From Haliclystus octoradiatus (Eukaryota; Cnidaria; Staurozoa; Stauromedusae; Haliclystidae), in contig OU744446.1 of assembly GCA_916610825.1 (NCBI GenBank), positions 36,619,833 to 36,683,832 of the forward strand: a stretch of 64,000 bases of DNA. The letters run 5' to 3'. Made by a program: the position numbers and the translations under genes. Shown here piece by piece: positions 1 through 11,248 of this stretch. The notes under the pieces were generated by a model. It searched no databases. It was not told the DNA's origin and was given only the letters and a program-made list of their open reading frames with translations. Every line of letters begins with the position of its first letter. Within the stretch, counting starts at the first letter, position 1.

Positions 1-187
1 CGAATTTACAGCATTCCATACACAAGACCATCATGTCTGTTTCTGCAATGACGTAATACGCTGAAGTTCTTTAAAGTGATTTTAAAATAATGTGTTAGAT
101 TCAAAAGCAAATTCAGGTAAACATATTCCCACTTTAGTTGGCTTAGCTTAACTATTTTCCTGCCAACTTTCCTGAGGAGCTCTTGGA

Positions 188-247
188 GTAGCCTGCATAC
201 CAGCCCCGAGGTTTTTTCTGAAACCTCGGGGCTGGTACGCAGGCTAC
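188..247. repeat. 27-bp-stem perfect hairpin
   Basis: Two arms at about 188-214 and 221-247 are inverted copies with one mismatch (GTAGCCTGC...ACCAGCCCCGAGG), separated by about 6 nt. This is a snap-back MITE-like end or a recent inverted duplication. A related TIR element with the same TAGCCTGC terminus lies at 17966-18057. Confidence 0.75.
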
Positions 248-525
248 CCTCGGGGTAACTTCCAATGCGCTTCGATTAGGTTGTTCAAATAGAACTTAGG
301 AAGGATGCTATAAAAGCGTTTCAGGTCATGAAAAATATTTATTGAAATATAATTTTTAAAATAGACACTTTACTTGAAAAAGAAGATAAAAAAAATTTAA
401 GAAAAAAAAAGAAATTTAAATGAAAAAACATAAACTGCACTAGGTTTAAGTCAAACAAATGCCCCAATTTTATTTTTTGGATTTTGAGAATGGCACCCTC
501 AAATATTTGAACGTCCCCGTCTATC
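246..525. mobile_element. MITE-like element, CGGGGTAACTTCC termini
   Basis: The left end reads CGGGGTAACTTCCAATGCGC and the right end carries AATATTTGAACGTCCCCGTC. The same two end sequences recur at 16607-16895 and, with clear inverted termini, at 43637-43858; a diverged copy is at 23308-23640. It is non-coding. The superfamily is not assignable from what I see. Confidence 0.5.
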
Positions 526-649
526 AAAACTCAAAGTAAACCCCAATAGCGATATGTTTACCATAAATAAGTATCCTTTGCTCTCTTATTATTTCCCGTA
601 GACAAAAGCGTAATTCACATGCTTGTTTACACGGGAACCTTGTTCGTAC

Positions 650-916
650 CTTGTTCACATGGATGCAATTTACAGCTGTCGTTAACGAGCACTTCATAAC
701 GACCATAATCAAGAAGATGTTCTTCAAAAGAATGACGTAATTGATTTCGACGATTTTGAATTTCAACTTCCGTTTGGTCTGCTTGCTCATAATAATTACG
801 AGCAATGTATAAATTATGTTCAGCTTTTCTCATATTTGCTGTGCTCTGATTGGATGCTTTCGATATGATATCAATAAGGAGAATTTGTATCTTTTCAGCA
901 ATATCTGTGAAACACC
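650..916 (-). CDS. internal exon of an unrecognised gene (coiled-coil, partial)
   Basis: This is one 267-nt open exon on the minus strand. It is preceded by a good acceptor (pyrimidine-rich run ending GATCGCAG at about 917) and followed by donor AAG|GTACGA at 650/649, and it is phase 1 on both sides. The predicted residues are polar and helical with heptad-like spacing (AEKIQILLIDIISKAS, RNYYEQADQTEVEIQNRRNQ), then end in a Cys-containing stretch, NDSCKLHPCEQ, that resembles the opening of an EGF-like module. The rest of the gene would lie to the left of the window or in exons I could not find. The family is not recognised; confidence is in the exon, not in a function. Confidence 0.45.
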
Positions 917-1978
917 CTGCGATCTAACAAAAAAGAAAGAAAACATCAGTTTGATTACGGAATGCAACGGATTTTTGACAATTATCTTATCTTGAATAAT
1001 TCTTTAATTCAGAGTATAATCTTATAGTGATAATTACACAATTATTAATCCCAGATGTGATCATTTTAATTGTTAATGACAAAAACAAGGCAATACGCAA
1101 ATACTCGTCAAGAGTAAGATTATGCACTGATATGCACTTGGTAACTGTGATCAAAATATTATAATGAATATTATTATAAGTAATATCTTGTTGTGATAGA
1201 TAAGCATTACGCAGAAAAAACATCAAGAAGTTGGCAAATTTTTGAAATCTGTATTTTGAAAGAAATATGGTTGTCCATGCCCCAGCTATTTTGATTTGAA
1301 CAAACATATCGGACAAGGAAGATAACGTGTGAAATTGATCGCTGCTCGATTAATATAGTGCTCGAATCTCATGCTCAAAACGTCGTTCATCATATTTTTA
1401 AGCGCGCCCAATACTTTTAATCATTGCACTATGAAATTCAAGATCCAATGAAATGAGGAAATATGGTTTAGCGCAGGTTGTCATGCACAATTATTACAAT
1501 CAGAAAAAACAAACTTTGATTACCTGCATTATGCAACCAAGAATTGGTCGTTAAGAAAAGGTTATCACATTGATATGTTTTACAACATGAAAATCACGAA
1601 TTGAGATAATTCGGTTTAGCTAACATAAAGTCTGATAAGAAAATATAGACATGATCTCGGTAGAGTTGAATCACATTAGTAAGAAATGAGAAGTTTACTA
1701 TATTACAAAGGCGCATACTTCTCTATATATAATGGAAACATGATCATAAACCACTAATTCAATTTTAGAATCGAGGTTTTATTTGCAAGGATATCAGTTG
1801 AAATTATTCCGTAGTGTCGGGGCATGAGACCAGCAATGGGTATTCTATCTTTGGTAGGGCGTTATGTCTGAATAACTTGTCGAGTAAAATCTTTGTCTAC
1901 ATAAAATCTAAGAAGAAAGAGAGCTCAGCTTCCTACAATTAAATAATTCTAAGGGATGTTTTGAAATATCTTGGCATT

Positions 1979-4900
1979 TTATTTCATAAATTTCACCTTA
2001 ATATCTTCCAGTGTTTGTCCAGCAGAAACGGTTATTGAAGTATCTTTATAACCAAGCAGTTTCCCAAACATTTGAAAATGTAATCCTTGATCTCCAATTG
2101 TAATATTAGTGTCTTGCTCAATACTAAGTATTTTAGCAAATCCAGATAGAGTTACATTAGCAATATTATGATCAACACTTGCAGATATTTTTGGTCCTCT
2201 TAGTCGATTTTGTGAATCTCTTTGTATAATTAATTGACCATCCCCAAGCATAACAGGCGCTGGGCTATTTACAGTTGTTAATGTTAACCGATTTGGATGA
2301 GTAACTCGAATCTCACAATTTAATCTTCGACCTAATATATTGGCATCACCGTGTAATTCAAAATCTTTACTTTCAGAACTCCCAGTTAAGCTATAAGATA
2401 CCATTAAACCTTCTGGAAATGTTACTGAACGTAATACATAAGGCAGTTTTGTATTTAATGTAAAAGCAGACATTAATTGTGTTAAATTTGAAACAGAAAC
2501 ATTGGCATGAAAACTACTTGCAGATGGGTTTTCAGAATTATAATCTAAGAATACTGGAGCATTTATCTCAGCACCATTCCCAATAGCCCCAATCTTCAAA
2601 TTACCTTCAAGTTTTAATCGATTTAATTTCTCATCTGGATTATAAAATCCATTAAATTTCAAATTTTCAAAAGCTAATGAATTAAGACCAAATGGTGCAG
2701 ACCATCTTTTACGTTTTTCTGTCATTTCAAATTGTATTTGTCCTGTTTTATAAACATGAATAAAACCATGAAATGATATATTTGAATTTTTAAAAATTAA
2801 TGTAGAAGCCAGTTTTGTTTTTGATGAATTTCCTATATCAAATTGTAGAGTACTGTTTATAGCTTGAATATTATCACTTAGTTCAATAGTTTCCGCAGAT
2901 GATGCTCGCAATGAAAACCCATCTAATGATAATAAACCTTTTATTGTAAATACTCTTCCTGCTTTCATTAATTTGGCTAAAGATTGACACATTTTATCAT
3001 CTCCACAATTATCTGGCAATTTAATTAATGCAATAATACCAATACCACGTTCAACAGGTAATCTTAATAATGGTGTTGTAATTATTTTTGGTGGTAACGA
3101 TTTAAAACTTTCCATTGGTGATAATATCATTGTTGTCATTATATGTGAATTATGTAAAAGACCAAGATCTCGACAATCAAATCCAGTTAATGCTTGTAAT
3201 AAATTACTTAACGGACTTTTCATAAAACTGACAGCCATTTTTAAAATCCATTTTCCATCTACCAATAGTAATAAAAGAGCAACTTGAATATCTTTCTCCC
3301 AAGCAGACAACGATGTATAGCCAGTGAATAAGATATGATTTGTATTATTATCGTTAACTCTTGAAAATAAATTAACTCGTCGTAACTTCACATCATTAAT
3401 TTCTGTATTTTCAACCATTTGTTTTGAAACTGGATCAGGATAAATCTTTGGATTAAATTCATCAACGATATCCTGTAAACTAAATTCATCCGATACACCA
3501 TCCATTGCAAATGCTTTATTATCGCTTCTTGGTAATTGTACACATCGGATACGAAATTGACTGGATCCAATTCGTAGTGTTCCTCGCGATGTTATCACCC
3601 ATGTTCTTCCCGATTCGGCTGTCACGTTTATTTGTAAAACACCATTAGATACCCGAATTCTATAAGGTGATGTCATAATACTTTGCTCCTGTGAAAATCG
3701 GCTAAATATCGTAAGAACATCGGTACTTGCATTAAAACTAATATGTGACGTATATGCTGAATTGGATTTTTTTAAGAAATCTGGTAACGTAGGCGATTTG
3801 AATTGTTTCGTAAAGCTCTTTATTGCGTTTGTTACAAGAATACGATCTTTTCTATCCACGAGAAAATCGAAAGTTGGTCTGCGTAAAACCAAGGCTGTCT
3901 TAATAGGGTCATTAACTCTTTTCCTTCGTTTGGAATCTTTCCCGATATCGACACTCAACGGACAAAGTAAAGTAATTCCATTGGGAATATGAGTCTTTAA
4001 TAACGCATCGGCCGTTTCTTTATTCGTTGAGTTAATCGTATAATTAAAAATATCTCCTAAAGCAACAAGAACTGTGAATGTCTGTTTTTCTTTACTTAAA
4101 AGTTCACTTTTAGAAAGCAAATGTGAGATAAATTGTATATCCTTTACTTTGTTATTTAAAACTTTATTCAATAGTACTGCTGGTGCTCTTTTAATGACAT
4201 CCATTAGAACTAAAATCGTAACTTTCTGTTGCGACAGTTTTGTTACCGATATCGTTCCAGAGATATTTGTTGATCCATCAAGATTAAATTGTCCATTAAA
4301 GTTTAAACTGAAATTTGAATTTTTCTTACGAACGATTCCTTGCAATCTGACATTTGTTAACGTTATAGAATCGGCCGATACATCAGCGATTTGTAAAGCC
4401 TTTGAGCTTTGAAATCCTTCAGCTATGTCTTTAAGGTTGATACTTTGCATTTTTGCAGACACATAGCCCTCCGAATCTATGTCCATTAATATGTTTTGAG
4501 ATCCCACTTTTAACATACCTATAGATGAAAAACTAAAATTAATAACCATGAAATGTTGTCCCTTCTATCATTCTTGCTACAAAACGAATCATTTTTCTAT
4601 CTATTATAGGATCAGAAGGACATTGAACACAATTTATACCTGCACCTGCGTCCACCTTAAGATAAAGGCCTTTAATCTATAGTTGTACCTTCTCCGGATT
4701 TAAGCTGTTGTCAAGACTTAAATTTACGAACTAGAAAATATATCTACGTCGTACTTTAGACGTGTTTATGATTACCCTTCTCAATGCTCGAATTAGACAA
4801 ACTGCAGTAGTATGCTTAATATATAGACTATGGAATAAATCATTATGCTTGATGCATTGCAGCCGGTGGACTGGACTTGATCTGCATAATATTTCAAATG

Positions 4901-7196
4901 CATTATCCAAAGTCAACTATATAAAATTACTGTTAAAAGTTTCTATAGCTGCATCTCATTATACAGCTAACAAAAACGGGGAAAACTGTATTGTCTGTCA
5001 CAGAATTTTTGGTATTTCAAGCAGTTTCTCAAATATTTATTACTGTATATCAATAAATAAATGAATGAATGAAAAATAAATACATATACAAACATAATAC
5101 AAGAAGTCAAAGGCTACACATTCATAATTATTACTAATAATTTCATGCTTACGCAATTATCAGACAAATAAATTTAGGTTTAATTGTCTGATGATTGCGT
5201 AATTATGAAACTATTAGTAATAATTATGAATGTGTAGTCTTTGACTCCTTTTATTATATTTAGCTCTGTCAAATGACATCGAGCCAGAGCCATCTATTTA
5301 CAAGAGTTGGGACACGCTTTCATGTGCCGCTATCGTCTCCAATTGGACAGATGCCAGTCACGTGATTATTGGATGCCATCTTTGTTCTTTTGGAAACAGG
5401 TTCTCAATCATTTCAAGTGAAACGCGCGAAAAAATACAATACAATATGGCTGAAAAAAACACAAAACATTCTCCTGCACATGCGCACTGTTAAAAACGTG
5501 CTCGAGTCCAGGCAAAAAGATACAAAAATGGCAGAAGTGTCCCAACTCTTGTAAATAGATGGCTCTGCATCGAGCATTATTTTCTGCTATTAGATAATAT
5601 CTAATAAACTCAATATTCAAAATACATTAATTATTTGTTTTTACTGAATGTGAGAGTGCTCAATGCCATACAGCAGAGTCATGTGTAATATAATTGAAAA
5701 TAATCACGACATTCATATTTGCTACTTAAAGGAGCAAAAATGACCGGCAGGCGCTACGCACTTAGGATCACGTGCAGGTTTATTGTTTATAACACAATGT
5801 TCATTGTTGACATGAATTTATTATAAATTAGGCTTGCGTATAACCATAGTTTCAAAGCGAGACGGTTGAATTACGCTTAGCATAAATTCAAATTGATCTC
5901 GCAGCGGTCGCCGGTCAATTTTGCCCCTTTAAAGTTTCATGCCTAAGCAATCATATTACTTTGATCGCTTAGGCGTGAAACTTCAAGTCAGCAAATATGA
6001 ATGTCTGATTTTTGATTATTTTCAATCATATTACTGTATATGTCATATATATTTAGATTTATAATCAGTCCTGGGTTATATGTGAACTTATCAGGTTCTG
6101 AATATATGATGATGATGAATTAGGGTCAGTGTTGATACTGCACTCTTTACCATAGTGTATTGATATACGTTCACAATTTATTTAGGTTTATACACTTGGT
6201 TTATACATACAGTGAAACCTGTATATAGCAGCAGGCTACGAGAGGTAGATACATTGACCACTATAGAAAGGTTTGGTTCAATAGAAAATACTATTTTAGA
6301 CATCGCAAGAGTGACCACTATAGACAGGTGGCTTCTGTATAGAGGTGACCGTTATAACAGGTTTATACATACATACCTTTACCACTGAATAACCATGATC
6401 CATTTTTCTTTTGTTTCTTATCGTACGTAAAATTCATTTTCACATCAGATAATTGAATATAATTTTTAAACATTATGACTGGCTTATCGTATTTTACTTT
6501 AACACGTATATATCGTCCAGCAGTTGAATAATTAAAATTGTCAGTATTCATTCCGTGTAAAGATGGAAAACCTGGAGGTAGTTTTGCTAAATGATGTGTT
6601 GGTGCAATTGTTTCTAAAAGATTTCGAGCATTCAGGTACGAGTCTAAAAAAACAAAATATAAAGCTTAACTTAATTAGGTCAATTCGTGTGAGGAAAATA
6701 TTTGAAACAATTATGCTGTTATCAAATTTCTCATTTATTCTGGATTTGTCCACAACCCATTCAACTATAAGCTATAGTAGAATTTTAAGAAGGGGGACTA
6801 GTTAAATGATCAGTAATTAATGCCTGTGTGTGCGTTTTACTTGACAGCATTATAAAAAACAATATTACCAACAGAAAATAATTGTCTCGAAAACAATTTC
6901 CCATAATTCATCGATGACACCAAAGCCATGAAAATTATTTAAACAAGGTAGTGATGACCATCATGGGACAGCTCGCAGCTAATAAATCAATCAGTTATAT
7001 ATGTAGGGATGAAGGCCTCTAATTTACCCCCAATATTTAATTATATAAATATTTTTATTATTAAAATTAGTTTTTTCGATATACCTTTTGGTGCGCCTGA
7101 CATGCTACTTGTTATTTGTATTGCAATTATCGTTGAAACAGCAACAAACCATCTCCAGCATATCGGGGGAGAAGATGGGCTCCGTGAGGGAACCAT
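1979..7196 (-). CDS. secreted beta-rich protein of unknown family, 978 aa, three exons
   Basis: Exon 1 (7196-7085) starts at ATG and encodes a basic N-terminus followed by a hydrophobic stretch (WRWFVAVSTIIAIQ), a likely signal peptide. Exon 2 (6643-6373) and exon 3 (4532-1979) follow. Phases 1 and 2 join cleanly, and the total of 2937 nt is exactly 979 codons including the stop. Donors are GTATAT and GTATGT, and the acceptors end TTTTTTTAG and AATTTTAG. No membrane segment is seen after the signal peptide. The body is strongly beta-patterned with alternating hydrophobics, many N-x-S/T sequons (NIS, NVT, NLT, NISF), few cysteines and a RKRR basic site near residue 330. Repeating motifs of the type LxGxxxI occur throughout. 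This looks like an extracellular or lumenal glycoprotein. I do not recognise the family and assign no function. The long open frame of exon 3 begins at an internal ATG slightly upstream of the inferred acceptor, so a shorter product starting there is an alternative. Confidence 0.75.
5100..5252. repeat. snap-back element with paired hammerhead-like cores
   Basis: Two arms, 5103-5170 and 5181-5250, are inverted copies ending in GGAGTCAAAGACTACACATT. The right arm on the plus strand carries CTGATGA (5188-5194), then GAAAC, stem III ACT-ATT-AGT, and flanking strands AATTGT/ATAATT that pair over 6 bp (one G-U): the layout of a type I hammerhead, 5182-5225. The left arm on the minus strand has the same layout with a CTGATAA core (G8 lost) and a TGC-GTAA-GCA stem II, 5126-5169. 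The arms match the tail of the Penelope-like element at 19.4 kb. Confidence 0.7.
5285..5567. mobile_element. hAT-type non-autonomous element (CAGAGCC family)
   Basis: The termini are CAGAGCCATCTATTTACAAG and its inverted complement. It is flanked by a perfect 8-bp target duplication CATCGAGC (5277-5284 and 5568-5575), diagnostic of hAT-like insertion. It is 283 bp and non-coding. Other copies: 41716-42201, 45455-45735, 47303-47360 (minimal) and 51171-51454 (diverged). Confidence 0.9.
5640..6055. repeat. decayed snap-back element split by a TTAA MITE
   Basis: The outer arms (5690-5725 and 5985-6040) are inverted copies containing AGCAAATATGAATG. Inner parts after 5933 keep a hammerhead remnant (GCGTGAAACTTCAAGTC) but the CTGATGA box has decayed to CTTTGA. 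A 199-bp MITE (5730-5928) sits in one arm. Confidence 0.55.
5730..5928. mobile_element. 199-bp MITE with TTAA target duplication
   Basis: Inverted ends AGGRGCAAAAWTGACCGGC are bounded by TTAA on both sides (5726-5729, 5929-5932). The second copy, at 56046-56244, is the same length and also bounded by TTAA. TTAA duplication is the piggyBac habit, but the terminal bases are not typical piggyBac, so the superfamily is left open. Confidence 0.8.
6062..6120 (+). repeat. LINE 3' tail fragment with ATG repeats
   Basis: AATCAGTCCTG...GGTTCTGAATATATG followed by ATGATGATG matches the 3' ends at 13350-13425 and 28660-28745. This is a 5'-truncated retrotransposon tail. Confidence 0.5.
6210..6365. mobile_element. 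pogo/mariner-like MITE (AAACCTGTTATAAC family)
   Basis: The ends AGTGAAACCTGTATATAGC and GACCGTTATAACAGGTTTA are inverted relatives. The body contains TCAATAGAAAATACTATTTT and imperfect copies of TGACCACTATAGACAGGTGG. Other copies: 8480-9050 (split), 22618-22797, 25468-25643, 33700-33872, 41360-42239 (split); degraded ones at 30885-31015 and 31744-31918. Confidence 0.75.
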
Positions 7197-7659
7197 GTTT
7201 GATTTACGATTCCTAAAACCAAAGAAGCATAACTCATAACGATACTTTTAAGGATTAACATTTCCGTCTTCTATTGGAAAAATGAAATCGTTTGGTAATT
7301 TGTTCTATGATATTTCCAAAGGTACGAAAGTCAGTTACTATGTCACGAATTGGTTCCCTGAACGCTGATCGAAGTTCCCATTGGTGTAGAATTCTTCAAA
7401 ACTTCCCTTGAACTTTCTAGAGATATTTAACCTTTTTACAAACTTTTCTGATACTGAAGCAAACTGTTAATTGTAATAGACAAGTTATCCATTAGACCAT
7501 TACATTTTTATAGTCGAGGCGAAACGAAATCGAGAAGGAGAACGTTTGAATTCTAGGAAGAGAAACACTTTTTCAGAACCTGGCTATAATTGAAATGATC
7601 CCAAAAAAACCACAGACGTTTGCCTGTATTATCTATCAGGGACGAGGATAATCATGGCC

Positions 7660-7885
7660 ATGTGGGCTGCTCAGTTCGTTCATTGGCAGAATGCCCGCAG
7701 TTCGACCGGGAGACCGGGGTTCGATTCCTATTCGGTTCACGAATTTGTATTTTATCTGTATGTAACAATGATGTAATAAAAGCTCATTGTAATTTCATTA
7801 GATTAATGTAGATGTGACTGGTGACTGATACCGTCCTTCGTTCCCACGAAAACGAGCTTACGAGCTTTAACATAAGGTTAAAGGA
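7660..7885 (+). repeat. tRNA-derived SINE (family B)
   Basis: The tRNA-like head has an A-box region (GGGCTGCTCAGT) and a B-box (GGTTCGATTCC). It is followed by a body ending GTTCCCACGAAAACGAGCTT. The same body follows the tRNA-like head at 31029-31225, so this is a SINE and not a tRNA gene. Confidence 0.7.
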
Positions 7886-8479
7886 AAAAGACACAAAACG
7901 TCCGCACAGTTATAGCAACAATATATTCATACTGCATGTGCATACATACACACATCATATACACAACACAGCATAATAATTAAATTGATAGCCGAAATTC
8001 CTTGATCTTCACTCAGGTCTATGTAAAATCTCCGGCCGTACTGCATACTTTTGACCAGGGCGGCATTTGTCAATTTTGACAGAAAAAAGGGCGTGGCATT
8101 TGCATATTTGGGAGCTTTAGTACTGTGATACAATCAAATTTCACGATTTTTGACTCAAACTTTTTGTCTGGGGGTAACACCCAGGATTACGGCCGTGTCT
8201 CTGTTGAATACCAAGAACATAAATTGCCGTGTAAACTAATAAATTTAGAGTTACACATATATTTATATATAAAGATTATACAGACTAACAGACAGACAAG
8301 AAACAACCGACAGACAGACGTCAAACAGACAAGCAAAGTTTTATTGCAGACCTCAAACAGACAGTCAATACTGCTTAAAGAGGTGACATCAACAATGTTT
8401 AGTAATTGCACTATATATGTAATGCTTAAATTGTTGAAATAAACTCTATCTATAAAAGTGATCAATGTTTTAAAAAGTA

Positions 8480-9050
8480 TACAGTCAAACCTGTTATAAC
8501 GGTCGGGATAATGGAAAATGGCGGGATTAGCTCAGATGGCAGAGCAACCGAACTTCAGATCGGATCATATCTGATCGACTGTGGTTCAAATCCCCCTAAG
8601 GTCAACTCAGCCTTGACTTTATCTGAAACATCAAATGAGTACCATCTGAGGATGGCGGATGGAGTGGTCCAGAGGGAATTGCATTGTGAGTAGCTGCGGC
8701 GCATCGTTGCGCATGGACAATCAAGACCTATCTGCCATGAAATCTGTTGAAACTGATCTGCAGTGTCGCGGCTGAGATCAACAAAGAGCGTTTAAAATCA
8801 TTGCTCTCAGCGAAAATAGCCACTCATCTAGAAATAGAGGAGTGGTATGGGTGCCTTCGGTAGGGCGACACCGTCTACATTATTATAACGGTCACCTCTA
8901 TACAGCTGTCACCTGTCTATAGTGGTCACTCTTGCAATGCCTAAAATAGTATTTTCTATTGCATCAAACCTGTATATAAAGGTCACCTCTCTATAATGGT
9001 CCATTTATCTACCTCTCGTAGCTGGCTGTTATATACAGGTTTCACCGTAA
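8480..9050. mobile_element. pogo/mariner-like MITE split by a SINE
   Basis: The left end ACAGTCAAACCTGTTATAAC (8480-8504) and the remainder (8883-9050, ending ACAGGTTTCACCGT) form one element of the 6210-6365 family. It is interrupted by the SINE at 8505-8882. Confidence 0.85.
8505..8882 (+). repeat. tRNA-derived SINE (family A), nested
   Basis: The 378-bp element is flanked by a perfect 11-bp duplication TTATAACGGTC (8494-8504, 8883-8893). The head GGGATTAGCTCAGATGGCAG with B-box GTGGTTCAAATCC is tRNA-like; the body ends TAGGGCGACACCGTCTACAT. Other copies on the minus strand: 24905-25270, 39826-40178, 40636-41112, with a partial one at 39640-39735. Confidence 0.9.
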
Positions 9051-9199
9051 CAGAATAGATGTAGATTGAAAACAACGGTGATGCAAAAAGTCTTTTTCAG
9101 TAACTCAGAGTTTCATTATTCTCGTCACAGTAGTAAAATTAATTATAGACAATCTATAAATAAGATTATATCATAATGGGTTGAGAATATATTCCACTG

Positions 9200-9620
9200 A
9201 TCAGTCACAAGCATAGACTTATAAGTTACCTTGGAATCAGCAAAATGTTAAGAAATGTGTAAGCTACTTAAATTGTATGGTTTTCGATCATTTTCTGTGG
9301 CAGGACCAAAACTCTGGAACATGCTTCCATATGATATTAGGAGCAGCCCTAGTATTGACATTTTTAAAACAAAATTAAAAACTTATCTTTTTAAACAAGC
9401 TTTTTGTAAATAAAATAAGATATCTGTAAATTTAAATTTTTAAATATTTTACCAATAAAAATATGTTCTTAGATTTTAAATATAATATTTTTAAGTTTTT
9501 AATCATATTTTATATTTCCACCTTTATTTTATCCTACAAGTTCTGATTTGTGAAGCGCATAGAACAGAAATGAATATGGCGCTATATAAATGTTATTATT
9601 ATTATTATTATTAAATGTGG
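9200..9620 (+). mobile_element. 5'-truncated non-LTR retrotransposon 3' end
   Basis: Open codons up to TAA at 9411-9413 read SFSVAGPKLWNMLP...FKTKLKTYLF, the conserved C-terminal tail found after the reverse transcriptase of many jockey/CR1-type LINEs. The 3' UTR ends GGCGCTATATAAATG followed by (TTA)n. The same GCGCTATA-(ATT) tail recurs at 16200-16290 and, inverted, at 21689-21712. Confidence 0.8.
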
Positions 9621-9684
9621 TTGAGAAGATTTTATATTTGACTGCTAAAACCAATACAGTGATGATATCAAAATTTAAATCTAT

Positions 9685-9900
9685 ATGATGGGCGTAAATA
9701 GTAGATCAAAGATCAAGAGTTTATCCTTTTTCTTTGAGTTTTGCGTTAAAACGCTCTTCAGACGAATTATTAAAATAAACCCAGGATTTATGAAATTTAT
9801 GATTTTAATAAACTGTCTGAATAGCGTTGTAACGTGAAACACAGAGTAACGAAGTAAACTCGTGATGTTTGACCTACTATTTATATTGAGAACTTAAATT
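9685..9900. repeat. inverted-repeat element with hammerhead-like arms, second family
   Basis: The left arm (minus, centred on 9735-9762) has CTGAAGA, a perfect GCGTT-TT-AACGC stem II, then AAAAC where GAAAC is expected. The right arm (plus, 9812-9850) has CTGAATA, stem CGTT-GT-AACG, then intact GAAAC. Outer sequence (TTTGA.CTACTATTTA) is inverted between the arms. Confidence 0.5.
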
Positions 9901-10974
9901 GATGTTTTGCCCATACAATCAGTTTATGTTAGACATATAAATTATAGTAGTTCAGTGAAGTCTGTCTGCAGAAGTAGAACCAAGCCTTAACAACTCAAGA
10001 AAGATAATTAAACACAAAATAATATAAAATTTGTCGTATCAAGTATAACGTTTTGATTTAAAGCAAATGTTTTTATCTGATTATGCAGTATATACAAGGA
10101 TCCCCGCTCTTTACGATCTCCGCTCTTTACGATATCGGTCAGCTCGATAACTCTTGTGACTATAAGAAAACTTATGTGATATATATCATAATTGAATATT
10201 ATATGTAATTATCATTTATTTAGGCTAGTTTATGTTAGTTACCTCATCGTTAAAGATAGCTCATGTCAAACTCCACATAGTTCCAAATTCTTCCACACAA
10301 AAGATCAAATCAAATTGTCCTTCCAAACCAATTCTTTCAACATAAAACCTTTTAATATAATTCTCCAAATTCTCTAATAATAATATTGTTAAAAATACAA
10401 TTCATTAAATCCACGTCGTAGTTTCAAATCTTTAAGATAACGATTTGTAAAAGTGCGTTTCTTATGAAATATTTCTTATCTAACGTAGGGTGATTTTCAT
10501 GGGCGGGTTCATGAATTCCGCCACCTGTTATCGCGGCTATCAAATTTGAACGGCTCAGTGATTGATCATTCGTTGTGTAGCTTCAAAATCAATATGTATA
10601 ACCGCATTCACTATTTGCACCATTGCTCACCAAGACCAAGTTGCTGACAAATTTCAAGATTTGGTTTTCTACAGAAACGCAGTGAGAGCATAGGACTGTA
10701 TAGGAGTACTTTATTTCTAATTGCATGTTCTTTGCGTTGGGACATCGCCGCCTTGCAGAGAAAGCACATCGGAAGAACAATATCCTGTCTTGATTTTGTA
10801 GCAGCCACAAATTGGTAACTGCAATTGCTATTAATTACTCTATATTACTCGCTAGTAATTGCCCACTCAGCGAGTGAAAGTCATGATTGGGAAACTCGAA
10901 GGAGAAAATTACTCGTTGCAGCAGCCCTGTCATTTTCAGTTATACATTCTCCTTCCATCAGAGCCTTTCAGGCA

Positions 10975-11248
10975 TTGAGGATTTTAGCTAATACACGGTC
11001 TTGAAAAAGTGTTTTTCTAGCTCCGATATGAAATTTTTGCAAAACATATCCGCGATCGTGGCTCACATGCACAATAAAAATGTGGCAGGAGAACCTTGTG
11101 GGCCCAAAAAATTGAGGATTTTAGCTAATATACGGTCTTGAAAAAATGTTTTTCTAGCTCCGCTATGAAATTATTGCAAAATATATCCGCGATCGTGGCT
11201 CACATGCACAATAAAAATGTGGCAGGAGAACCTTGTGGGCCGAAAAAA
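10975..11248 (+). repeat. tandem duplication, period 137 bp
   Basis: 10975-11111 and 11112-11248 are near-identical (TTGAGGATTTTAGCTAATA ... GAACCTTGTGGGCC), with only a few substitutions. The duplication is non-coding. Confidence 0.85.
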
